Assembly (NCBI RefSeq): GCF_002338065.1
Contig: NZ_DDHJ01000022.1
Coordinates: 12,327 to 23,436, forward strand
DNA length: 11,110 bases
DNA from: Pseudomonas sp. UBA1879
GTDB lineage: Bacteria; Pseudomonadota; Gammaproteobacteria; Pseudomonadales; Pseudomonadaceae
Direction: 5' to 3'
Shown here: one piece after another, positions 1-7,563 of the stretch
Position numbering within the stretch: position 1 is the stretch's first letter
Layout: each line of letters opens with the position of its first letter
Position numbers and translations under genes: made by a program
Notes under the pieces: model-generated
Seen by the model: the letters and a program-made list of their open reading frames with translations, nothing else
What the model was told of the DNA's origin: nothing
Databases searched by the model: none

Positions 1-65
1 TCACTCCTACAGAAATCGCGCTAGATAGAGATTTCCCCGCAGGGTCTCGCCCCGCAGAGGTACAT
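1..65. other. Upstream region of the ABC transporter gene, with its ribosome binding site
   Basis: No complete gene and no convincing promoter is visible in these 65 bases. AGAGG at 56-60 lies 5 bases before the ATG at 66 and is a plausible ribosome binding site. The octamer CCCCGCAG occurs twice (35-42 and 50-57). The frame of the transporter gene stays open to the window edge, but it contains no ATG, GTG or TTG codon here, so ATG 66 is the only start available inside the window. The other two forward frames are closed by TAG at 22-24 and 26-28; either could be the end of an upstream gene, but nothing in the few residues decides this. Confidence 0.5.
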
Positions 66-1616
66 ATGCAATTCGAATGGTCCTATTTTTTTTCGCTGTT
101 CTCGGTCTCGGACTTCTGGGAATCCTGCATCACCGTCATCGAGCTCAGCGCCTTGGGCTGGTTCATCGGTATGCTGCTGGGCTTTCTGCTGGCCTCGGCC
201 AAACTCTCGACCGCCCGCTGGATCAGCGTGCCCGCGTCGATTTATATCTGGTTCTTCCGTAGCGTCCCGTTGCTGGTGCTGGTGGTGTTCACCTACAACC
301 TGCCGCAGATGTTTCCGATCACCCGCGAAGTGCTGTCTAACCCTTTCTATTCCGGCTTACTGGCGCTGGTCGTCACCGAAGCGGCGTACATGGCCGAGAT
401 CCATCGCGGCGGGCTCATATCGGTCGCCAAGGGCCAAAAGGAAGCGGGTCGCGCATTGGGCGTAGGACTGATCGGCATGCAGCGTCTGATCGTGATCCCG
501 CAGGCCTTCCGCATATCCCTGCCCACGCTGATCAACGAATACATCACGGTGGTAAAACTGACCTCTCTGGTGTCAGTCATTTCTCTGACAGAGCTGCTCA
601 CCGTCGGCCAGCGACTGTACGCGCAAAACTTTCTGGTGATGGAAACCCTGTCGGCGGTGGCGGTGTATTACGTGATGATCGTGACCGTGTTCGGCTGGCT
701 GTTTCATTGGCTCGAACAGCACCTCGAACTGAACAACCGCAAACCGCAGACCCTCGACGACAACGCCCTCGCTCGCCTGCGTTCGACCCTGGTGGAGCAG
801 CCGGTCAAGGCCCCTCGGACCGAGGCCAAGGCGGGCGCGGCACCGGCGCTGCAACTGGTCAACATTCATAAACGCTACGGCCAGCATGAAGTGCTCAAAG
901 GCATCAGTCTGGACGTGAGACCGGGCGAGGTGATCTCGATCATCGGGCCGTCCGGATCGGGCAAGACCTCGTTGATTCGCACCGTGAACAGCCTTGAGAG
1001 CATCGATCAGGGCGAGATCATCCTGTTCGGCGAGAGCTACATCCATGCGGGCGACAGCCCCAACGCACCCCAGATTCGTCGGGGCGTGCAGCGCATCGGC
1101 ATGGTGTTCCAGAACTTCAACCTGTTCCCCCACCGCACCCTGCTCGACAACGTGACCCTCGCCCCGCGCTACCACGGCCGCGGCAGGGCCATCAGCGAAC
1201 AGCGCGCCTACGCCTTGCTCGACAAAGTTGGCCTGCTGGCCCACGCGCAGAAATACCCGCATCAACTTTCGGGTGGGCAGCAACAACGGGTGGCCATCGC
1301 CCGCGCCCTGGCGATGGACCCGCAAATCATGCTGTTCGACGAACCTACCTCAGCCCTCGACCCGGAATTGGTGAGCGAAGTGTTGAAGGTCATCGGCGAT
1401 CTGGCGAAAGATGGCATGACCATGCTCATCGTCACCCACGAAATGGACTTCGCCCTGTCAATTTCCGACCGGGTTGTCTTCATGGAAAACGGCGTGGTTC
1501 AGGTCGATGCCCCGCCGAAAACGCTCCTCGCCGAACAGTGCGGCGAGCGCGTGCGCAAATTCATGGGCCTGGACGGCGCCGCGACTCTGCCGGAGCCGGT
1601 GCGCAAAGAGGCGTGA
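66..1616 (+). CDS. Polar amino acid ABC transporter, fused permease and ATP-binding protein
   Basis: This 516-residue protein joins the two core parts of an amino acid importer in one chain. Residues 1-220 are a HisM/GltK-type inner-membrane permease. Hydrophobic segments lie at about 20-43, 54-76, 93-112, 152-180 and 195-216, and the cytoplasmic EAA loop that docks to the ATPase begins at EAGRALG (126-132) and ends near IPQA (144-147). A hydrophilic linker of about 40 residues follows. Residues 262-503 are a GlnQ/HisP-type ATPase with Walker A GPSGSGKT (294-301), Q-loop Gln349, signature LSGGQQQR (401-408), Walker B ending in Asp425-Glu426, D-loop SALD (429-432) and switch His458. In this family the ATPase drives uptake of a polar amino acid delivered by a periplasmic binding protein, which is not in the window. 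Most homologous systems use separate permease and ATPase genes; the fusion implies that a homodimer makes the whole membrane core. The substrate cannot be told from the sequence. ATG 66 is preceded by AGAGG. Confidence 0.93.
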   Translation: MQFEWSYFFSLFSVSDFWESCITVIELSALGWFIGMLLGFLLASAKLSTARWISVPASIYIWFFRSVPLLVLVVFTYNLPQMFPITREVLSNPFYSGLLALVVTEAAYMAEIHRGGLISVAKGQKEAGRALGVGLIGMQRLIVIPQAFRISLPTLINEYITVVKLTSLVSVISLTELLTVGQRLYAQNFLVMETLSAVAVYYVMIVTVFGWLFHWLEQHLELNNRKPQTLDDNALARLRSTLVEQPVKAPRTEAKAGAAPALQLVNIHKRYGQHEVLKGISLDVRPGEVISIIGPSGSGKTSLIRTVNSLESIDQGEIILFGESYIHAGDSPNAPQIRRGVQRIGMVFQNFNLFPHRTLLDNVTLAPRYHGRGRAISEQRAYALLDKVGLLAHAQKYPHQLSGGQQQRVAIARALAMDPQIMLFDEPTSALDPELVSEVLKVIGDLAKDGMTMLIVTHEMDFALSISDRVVFMENGVVQVDAPPKTLLAEQCGERVRKFMGLDGAATLPEPVRKEA

Positions 1617-1765
1617 GCGGGAACCTCAAGTCATTCGAATCTGATCACGGCATATGCAGCGACATCAAACGCTGTGGGGGTGAGCTGGCTCACTCCCACC
1701 GTTCAGGTATCAGTCCTCTGATGCGGCCCCATCAAGGAACCGATAAGAGTCCGCAGACCTGCGCT
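1617..1765. other. Convergent intergenic region between the transporter gene and recD
   Basis: These 149 bases separate the 3' ends of two converging transcription units. The main element is the REP-like hairpin at 1674-1699. Two weaker inverted repeats follow: ATCAG/CTGAT with a 4-base loop (1709-1722), and CGCAG/CTGCG with a 2-base spacer (1752-1763) just after the recD stop. No run of T follows any of the stems on either strand, so none is a textbook intrinsic terminator. I see no small gene or tRNA here. Confidence 0.6.
1674..1699. repeat. REP-like palindrome, possible bidirectional transcription end
   Basis: GTGGGGGTGAGC (1674-1685) pairs with GCTCACTCCCAC (1688-1699) across a 2-base gap: eleven Watson-Crick pairs and one G-T pair. 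The outer GTGGG...CCCAC and inner GAGC...GCTC match the general form of the short palindromes found in many copies between genes of Pseudomonas. Its place between two converging 3' ends is typical of such elements, which often stabilise or end transcripts. Only one copy is in the window, so its repeated nature is inferred. An ordinary terminator stem is the alternative, but the missing T tract argues against it. Confidence 0.6.
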
Positions 1766-3853
1766 TCACATCCCCAGCATCAACCCACTCAACCGCTTCA
1801 CTTTGCGCCGCAACGCTTCTTCAAACACGCCTTGGCGCGGTTCGATGAGACTGAACCAGTGTTTCGCCCGAGTGATCCCGGTATAAATCAGCTCTTTCGT
1901 CAGCACCGGGTTCAGCGCCTCAGGCAGGATCAGTGCGGTGTGGGCGAACTCCGAGCCTTGGGATTTGTGCACGGTCATGGCGTAAACGGTTTCCACATCA
2001 TTGAGCCGGCTCGGCAACACGAAGCGCACGCCGCCCTCGCCGTCGTTGCGCGGGAAGGCCACACGCAACGCCGTGCGGTTTTCTTCGACCGGCCCTTCCG
2101 GCAAACGCAGGGCGAGGCCAATGTCGCCGTTCATCAGTCCCAGACCGTAATCGTTGCGGGTCATCAACACCGGCCTGCCCTCGTACCACTGCTGATCACT
2201 CTCGATCAGGTCAGCGGCAAAGAGCATCTGCGTGATGCGCTGGTTCAACCCCTCCACGCCCCACGGCCCTTTACGCACCGCACACAGCAGCTGGAATTCA
2301 TCGAAAGCGTGCAACACGTCGCGCGCCCATTCCACACAGCGCGGGTCGTCGATAGAGGTCAAACCCTGCGGACGCTCGCTGCGCATCCGGCTTAGATAGT
2401 GCCGATAGCCCTTCGGCCCCTCGCCATGGCCCTCCAGCAAAAGCCGCGAGAACGCGCGGTCCTGCTCGCCCTTGAGCACCAACGAATACAGATCCGCATA
2501 TTCCCCGTTCACCAACAACGCCCGAGCATCCTGGTCCTGCTGCTGATTGACCCGTTTCGCCAACTGGCCAATGCCGCTGCCCGACCCGAACCGCCGGGAG
2601 TGACGCAGCATCACCAATTGCTGCGCCAAGGCGTGACGCTGGTTATCGCCCTGTTGCAGCCCGCTTTTGCTCAGATCTTCACCGCTGACCGACTCCAGCC
2701 ACGCCTGGGTCTGCGGGCTGTACATGCCTGCTTCGGCATCGCGACACAGATCCCCTAATACCGCACCCGCTTCCACCGACGCCAGTTGATCCTTGTCGCC
2801 AAGCAGCACCATGCGCGCGTGCGGCGGCAAAGCATCGAGCAGATTGGCCATCATTTCCAGGTCGATCATCGACGCCTCATCGACCACCAAGACGTCCAGC
2901 GGCAGCGGATTACCGGCGTGGTGGCGGAAGTGCCGCGTACCCGGCCGACTGCCCAGCAGGCGGTGCACGGTGGTCACGTCGCTGGGAATTTTTTGTCGCA
3001 CCTCTTCGGGCACCTTGAGGGTCTGCACCTGATGACTGATGGACTCGGTCAACCGCGCCGCCGCCTTGCCGGTGGGGGCCGCGAGACGAATACGTAGCGG
3101 CTTGCCGCGCTCGACGGCGGGCGATTGCAGAAGGGCCAACAGGCGCACGACGGTGGTGGTTTTGCCGGTGCCCGGACCGCCCGTGATGATGCTGAACGCG
3201 CCACGGGTTGCGAGCGCGCACGCGAGTTTTTGCCAGTCGATCAGCGCATCGGGCGTCCTGTCAGCGGCGCCGAACAGCGCATCGAGACGCGATGCCAGAT
3301 CGCTCGGCGCAGGCTCGGTCTGGGAGAGCCGGCGATGCAGCGCAGCATCGATCCTGCGTTCGTAGGTCCAATAACGCCGCAGATACAGACGTCGGTCCGA
3401 CAGCACCAAAGGCTTCTGTCCTGCCGCGATGCTGCTGTCGCCCGCCTCGGCCACCAGCGGACTGTCCACCAGCGCCTGACACCATGAGCCCCCGTCCAAG
3501 GACTTGAGCAGTGTCGAAGGCAGCAGCATCGGCGTCGACAGCACATCGCCTTCAGGCGGCAGCGACAGCGCGAAGTCAGGCTCCTTGAGGGTTTCGTAGA
3601 GGTCGAGGCACACGTGGCCATGCCCCAATTGGTGACTGGTCAACGCGGCGGCCAGCAATACCAGAGAATCTGCCGTCGGATCGAGATCGGCCAGAAAACC
3701 CACGAAGGCCTTGTCCAGCGCCCGCAACCAGCCCCGCTCGACCCAACGCTCCAATAGCAGCAGCAGATCCTCGACGCGGCTCAACGGCTGGAGGGCGGCC
3801 AGGCTTTCTGCGTCCAGCGGCGTGGGCAGTAAATGTGCAAAGGTGCGGTTCAT
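1766..3853 (-). CDS. recD: Exodeoxyribonuclease V alpha subunit, 5'-3' helicase RecD
   Basis: RecD is the fast 5'-3' superfamily 1B helicase of the RecBCD complex, which processes double-strand DNA ends in the cytoplasm. The 695-residue protein has an N-terminal RecB-contacting domain (about 1-205) followed by the motor. Visible motifs are Walker A GGPGTGKTTT (225-234, Lys231), motif Ia APTGKAAARL (259-268), motif II VVDEASMID (323-331), motif III LGDKDQLASVEAGA (351-364), the arginine-bearing RHSRRFGSGSGIG (417-429), MTVHKSQGSEF (626-636) and motif VI YTGITRAK (657-664). All residues needed for ATP hydrolysis appear present. It is about 90 residues longer than E. coli RecD (608); the extra length is at the N terminus, around 95-145 and around 385-412. 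Its ATG overlaps the recB stop in an ATGA, which with AGGAG 7 bases upstream fixes the start and suggests coupled translation. It is the last gene of the operon. Confidence 0.97.
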   Translation of the reverse strand: MNRTFAHLLPTPLDAESLAALQPLSRVEDLLLLLERWVERGWLRALDKAFVGFLADLDPTADSLVLLAAALTSHQLGHGHVCLDLYETLKEPDFALSLPPEGDVLSTPMLLPSTLLKSLDGGSWCQALVDSPLVAEAGDSSIAAGQKPLVLSDRRLYLRRYWTYERRIDAALHRRLSQTEPAPSDLASRLDALFGAADRTPDALIDWQKLACALATRGAFSIITGGPGTGKTTTVVRLLALLQSPAVERGKPLRIRLAAPTGKAAARLTESISHQVQTLKVPEEVRQKIPSDVTTVHRLLGSRPGTRHFRHHAGNPLPLDVLVVDEASMIDLEMMANLLDALPPHARMVLLGDKDQLASVEAGAVLGDLCRDAEAGMYSPQTQAWLESVSGEDLSKSGLQQGDNQRHALAQQLVMLRHSRRFGSGSGIGQLAKRVNQQQDQDARALLVNGEYADLYSLVLKGEQDRAFSRLLLEGHGEGPKGYRHYLSRMRSERPQGLTSIDDPRCVEWARDVLHAFDEFQLLCAVRKGPWGVEGLNQRITQMLFAADLIESDQQWYEGRPVLMTRNDYGLGLMNGDIGLALRLPEGPVEENRTALRVAFPRNDGEGGVRFVLPSRLNDVETVYAMTVHKSQGSEFAHTALILPEALNPVLTKELIYTGITRAKHWFSLIEPRQGVFEEALRRKVKRLSGLMLGM
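3451..3473 (-). other. Two E. coli-type Chi octamers within recD
   Basis: Read on the minus strand, GCTGGTGG occurs at 3458-3451 and again at 3473-3466, 15 bases apart, both on the recD coding strand. They encode Leu-Val steps in a Leu-Val rich stretch near residues 128-134. This is the E. coli Chi sequence. Whether the host enzyme reads it is doubtful, because a different Chi (GCTGGCGC) has been reported for a Pseudomonas RecBCD. They may be chance products of codon use. Confidence 0.3.
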
Positions 3854-6800
3854 GCGAGGTCTCCTGACAGCGTTTCTTCCTCAACCAAAGCAAGCCCCTG
3901 AAACAACCTGTCGAGCCCTTCGATCAGCTCGCGAGGCGGTCGGGTAAACCACGCGCCCTGACTGGCAGCGCGACTGCCGCGCACGAACAGGTACACCGCG
4001 CCGCCCATGTGCAGGTCGTAGTCGTAGCCCGCCAGACGCGCCTTGAGTTGGCGATGCAACGCCAGCAGGTACAGCACGTATTGCAGGTCATAACGGTTGT
4101 CCAGAATCGCGTGTTCCATCGCCGCGTCGGTGTAGGCCTCGTTGTCGACGCCCAGCCAGTTGGACTTGTAATCGGCCACGTAATAACGCCCTTGATGCTC
4201 GAAGGTCAGGTCGATGAAGCCCTTGAACATGCCGTTCAGCGACACCGTTTCCGCCGCCGCGCGAGGCGCGCCGTTGTGGGTGTAGCGACGTACCAGCGCG
4301 TCCACCTGTGCCACATCGACTTTCGAACAGGCGAACCAGAACTCCATCTCCACGCGATACTGATTCGGCTGATCCAACTCGCTCAAGGCCACCGGCGGGC
4401 CATCAGCCCCCAGACGAAGCGGCAGGCTCAACAAATGCGAAAGCCAGTCGGTGAGCGTGTTGATCCAGCCTTTCCAGTCGCGCCGATTGCAACGTTGCGC
4501 GACGACTTTTTCCAGCGCCACAGGGTCGCTCGCTGCCGCTGCAAAACCTTTTTCCCCTGCCCACTCCAGCAAGCCATGAAGGAACGTGCCGGGGTTCGGG
4601 CCACGGGGGAATCGATGAATGTCGCCGCCGCTGACCAACGTCTCCCGTGGCGCGTCCGGGTCGAGTCGCTCGTCGTCAAAGAGCTTCTGCGCCTGGGGGC
4701 TGTCCGGTGATTGATCGCCGCTGTCAGTGATCGTGTCGCCGATGCGCAAGGCGCTGTAAGACGCAATCCACCAGTTTTCCCGCGCGCTGCGGCGCGGCAC
4801 ACGCGGCTTGCTCAACGCGACCTCGTTACGCGGCGCGCTGAAGGTGTCAGCGGTGGGCGCAGGCACGGTTTCGACGTGAACCGTCGGCTGATCACTGGCC
4901 AGCCCCTGCAGCCATTGAACAAGCTGGTTCGATTCTGACAACACGTCACCGCCGCCGAGCAAGTAACCCAGCGCCGAGCGGTGCAAGATCGACCCTTTGG
5001 TGTTGCCGCGTTTGAGGTCGGCCACGCCCAGCCAGCAAGCATGCTGCGCGCGGGTGAGCGCGACGTACAGCAGGCGCAAATCTTCGGCCAGACGCTCGTC
5101 ATCAGCCTGCTCGATCAGCGCGGCCGTTGGCTTGAGGCTGATCTGCGCGTGGCCTTCGGGGTCGTGAAAATGCAGGGGCAAGCGGCTGCCATCAACAGGT
5201 TTGGTCGAGCAAATGAATGGCAGAAACACCAAGGGGTATTCCAGGCCTTTGGACTTGTGAATTGTCACGACTTTGACCAACTGTTCATCGCTTTCGAGGC
5301 GCAGAATCTGCTCTTCGCCGGCTTGGCCAGACAACGCCAGATGCTCGCTCAGATGCCGAATCAGCGCCTGCTCGCCGTCAAGCTCAGCGGCGGCTTGCTG
5401 CATCAATTCGGACAAGTGCAGCAGGTTGGTCAGCACCCGTTCGCCATCACTGCGTTGAATCAATGTCTGGGGCAGTTTGAAGTCGTGGAGCAGGCGGCGC
5501 AGCATGGGCAGCACACCTTGGGTACGCCAGATGCGACGGTAATCACGGAACTGCATGACGCGGTTTTCCCACGCCAATTCGTCGCGGTTGAGCAACTCAA
5601 GTTCGGCCAACGGCAGATCCAAAGTGATGCACGCCAAGGCCGCACGCAACGTGCGTTCGGCATCGGGTTCGGCGCAGGCCTTGAGCCACGCCAACAGGTC
5701 ATGGGCCTCCTGCGCCGCGAACACCGAGTCCTTGTCCGACAGGTAAACGCTGCGCACACCTCGGGCCGACAACTCGCCGCGCACGGCCTGTGCCTCCTTG
5801 CCGTCGCGCACCAGTACCGCGATGTCGGCGGGCATCACGCCTTTCAACGGCTCACCCTGTTTGGCAAAACCCGCTTGGCCCTGTTGGCCGGCATTGAGCA
5901 AACCCACGATCTCGCTGGCGCAACTCGCCGCCAAGTGCTGCCGATACAGCGTGCCGGACACCGGCTGATCGCTCTCCAACTGCCAGACATTGAGCGCCGG
6001 AACAGTCTGACCATCGCGCTGGAAGACCTCCTTGCGGCCTTGGGAATTTACCGGCTGGAACGGCACCGGATTGTGATCGGCACTGCGAAACAGAAACGCA
6101 CCGCGTCCGATCGGGCTGTTTTCGGCGCGCACGAAGACGTGGTTCACAGCCTCGACCATCCCGTGACTGGAACGGAAGTTCGTCCCCAGCGTGTGCAGGC
6201 GCCCCGCCGTGGCCGTTCTGGCGCGCAGGTAGGTGTAAATGTCGGCACCGCGGAAGGCGTAAATCGCCTGTTTAGGGTCGCCGATCAGGAACAACCCGGT
6301 GCTTTCGTCGTGGGCTTCGAGGTGATAGATGCTGTCGAAAATTCGATACTGCACCGGGTCGGTGTCCTGAAATTCGTCGATCAGCGCGACGGGAAATTGC
6401 TCGCGAATCAGAGTCGCCAGCCGTTCGCCGCCACTGCCACGCAATGCCGCGTCCAGACGCAGGAGCATGTCGTCGAAGCCCATTTCAGCACGACGCCGCT
6501 TCTCTTCCTCGAAGCGCGTACCGACCCACTGCGCAGCGTGTTCGAGTACCGCAGCGTCGGGCGTTGGCAGCGTGTCGAGGGCGACCTTGAGCTCGACCAT
6601 TGCCTCGAAAGCCGGGTGCGACGGCGGATTGTTTTTCCACGCCTCGGCAATGCCATCGGGCGTCAAACGCGTGAAGCCGGTACCCAGATCGAGCTGCTCC
6701 TGTTCATCGTCGTTGGCCCAGGCGATGAGTTTGTCGAACCAGGGCCGGAAATAGCGCTCCTGCATCTTGCGGCCATCCACCACCTTGCAAGCGACCCCAT

Positions 6801-7563
6801 CCAGGCAGATCGCGTGCAACTCGGCAGCCCAGTTAGCCCAAGGTGATTTGAGGGCTTTCAGGGTTTCGCGGCGCTCCTGAATGGAGGCCTCGATCAGTTC
6901 TGTCGGTGTTTGCGTCACAGGCGCGCGATCACTGCCAAACATGGCGCGCACCCGTGGCAGCAAATCTGCAGGGCTCTTCAGGTGGGCACGTACCCAAGTG
7001 AGCGCATCACCGCTCATGGGGTAGCAGAACTTGCGCCAGTAGTCGCGCAGCACTTCCCCCAGCAGGTCGCTGTGGTCAGTCTCCAAGCTCTGTGTGAACA
7101 GGCTGCCACTGTCGAAGGCGTGCTCACGCAACATGCGCTGACACCAGCTGTGAATGGTGGACACCGCGGCCTCGTCCATCCACTGCGCCGCAATGTCGAG
7201 ACGGCTTGCGCAACCGGCCCATTGCTCGGGCGGGAAGTCGTTGCGCAGGTCGTCGAGCAAGGCGTCGGGCGCGTCGATCTCCTGCCGAAAAAAACGCGCG
7301 GCTTCTGCCAGTCGGATGCGGATGCGATCACGCAGTTCTTTGGTGGCGGCGTCGGTGAAGGTCACCACGAGAATCTGCGGCGGCAGCAACTCACGGCCAA
7401 ATCCCGAATGCTCACCGCCGTGGCCGAGGACCAGACGCAGGTACAGCGCCGAGATCGTGAAGGTCTTGCCAGTGCCGGCGCTGGCCTCGATCAGCTGGCT
7501 GCCCTTGAGCGGGAAGCGCAGGGCCAACGGTTTTTGGCTTGCACCCGATTGAACGTCAGTCAT
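3850..7563 (-). CDS. recB: Exodeoxyribonuclease V beta subunit, 3'-5' helicase and nuclease RecB
   Basis: RecB supplies the 3'-5' helicase, the only nuclease and the RecA-loading surface of RecBCD. From the chosen start the protein has 1237 residues (E. coli 1180). The superfamily 1A motor shows Walker A EASAGTGKT (26-34, Lys33), motif Ia VVTFTDAATKELRDR (66-80), motif II LIDEFQDTD (394-402), motif III IGDPKQAIYAFRGAD (427-441), motif IV TNFRSS (461-466), motif V TIHKSKGLEYP (767-777) and motif VI LLYVALTRAQ (831-840). After a linker of about 100 residues comes the C-terminal nuclease domain, with candidate metal ligands His996 (FLHGLLE), Asp1118 (GFIDLT) and Asp1131/Lys1133 (DYKSNW), matching the E. 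coli His956, Asp1067, Asp1080 and Lys1082 set. An ATG 69 bases upstream at 7632 is possible, but it lies inside recC; the ATG at 7563 forms an ATGA overlap with the recC stop and has AAGAGG 7 bases upstream, so it is preferred. The gene ends in a second ATGA overlap with recD. Confidence 0.97.
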   Translation of the reverse strand: MTDVQSGASQKPLALRFPLKGSQLIEASAGTGKTFTISALYLRLVLGHGGEHSGFGRELLPPQILVVTFTDAATKELRDRIRIRLAEAARFFRQEIDAPDALLDDLRNDFPPEQWAGCASRLDIAAQWMDEAAVSTIHSWCQRMLREHAFDSGSLFTQSLETDHSDLLGEVLRDYWRKFCYPMSGDALTWVRAHLKSPADLLPRVRAMFGSDRAPVTQTPTELIEASIQERRETLKALKSPWANWAAELHAICLDGVACKVVDGRKMQERYFRPWFDKLIAWANDDEQEQLDLGTGFTRLTPDGIAEAWKNNPPSHPAFEAMVELKVALDTLPTPDAAVLEHAAQWVGTRFEEEKRRRAEMGFDDMLLRLDAALRGSGGERLATLIREQFPVALIDEFQDTDPVQYRIFDSIYHLEAHDESTGLFLIGDPKQAIYAFRGADIYTYLRARTATAGRLHTLGTNFRSSHGMVEAVNHVFVRAENSPIGRGAFLFRSADHNPVPFQPVNSQGRKEVFQRDGQTVPALNVWQLESDQPVSGTLYRQHLAASCASEIVGLLNAGQQGQAGFAKQGEPLKGVMPADIAVLVRDGKEAQAVRGELSARGVRSVYLSDKDSVFAAQEAHDLLAWLKACAEPDAERTLRAALACITLDLPLAELELLNRDELAWENRVMQFRDYRRIWRTQGVLPMLRRLLHDFKLPQTLIQRSDGERVLTNLLHLSELMQQAAAELDGEQALIRHLSEHLALSGQAGEEQILRLESDEQLVKVVTIHKSKGLEYPLVFLPFICSTKPVDGSRLPLHFHDPEGHAQISLKPTAALIEQADDERLAEDLRLLYVALTRAQHACWLGVADLKRGNTKGSILHRSALGYLLGGGDVLSESNQLVQWLQGLASDQPTVHVETVPAPTADTFSAPRNEVALSKPRVPRRSARENWWIASYSALRIGDTITDSGDQSPDSPQAQKLFDDERLDPDAPRETLVSGGDIHRFPRGPNPGTFLHGLLEWAGEKGFAAAASDPVALEKVVAQRCNRRDWKGWINTLTDWLSHLLSLPLRLGADGPPVALSELDQPNQYRVEMEFWFACSKVDVAQVDALVRRYTHNGAPRAAAETVSLNGMFKGFIDLTFEHQGRYYVADYKSNWLGVDNEAYTDAAMEHAILDNRYDLQYVLYLLALHRQLKARLAGYDYDLHMGGAVYLFVRGSRAASQGAWFTRPPRELIEGLDRLFQGLALVEEETLSGDLA
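3861..3865 (-). promoter_or_regulatory. Ribosome binding site of recD
   Basis: AGGAG on the minus strand lies inside the last codons of recB, 7 bases before the recD ATG. It supports the ATG in the ATGA overlap as the true start, and independent as well as coupled initiation. Confidence 0.75.
5914..5921 (+). other. GCTGGCGC octamer, the Chi form reported for Pseudomonas
   Basis: One copy of GCTGGCGC is visible, on the strand opposite to recB. As I recall, this octamer was described as the Chi of the RecBCD enzyme of an Antarctic Pseudomonas syringae strain. A single copy can be chance, and function here is only a suggestion. Confidence 0.25.

Noticed and set aside
573..1325. Minus-strand open frame of 250 codons within the transporter gene
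   Set aside because: Antisense to the ABC ATPase motifs; composition is that of a shadow frame.
1709..1763. Intrinsic terminators at ATCAG/CTGAT and CGCAG/CTGCG
   Set aside because: Stems of only 5 bp and no T run after them on either strand.
1538..2395. Plus-strand open frame overlapping the transporter end, the intergenic hairpin and recD
   Set aside because: It reads through the 3' end of one real gene, the hairpin and antisense of another; no protein family is recognisable.
4981..6846. Long plus-strand open frame of 621 codons
   Set aside because: It lies wholly antisense to recB, whose helicase motifs are intact; its translation is rich in Gln, Arg and His with no recognisable domain, as expected from the reverse strand of a GC-rich gene.
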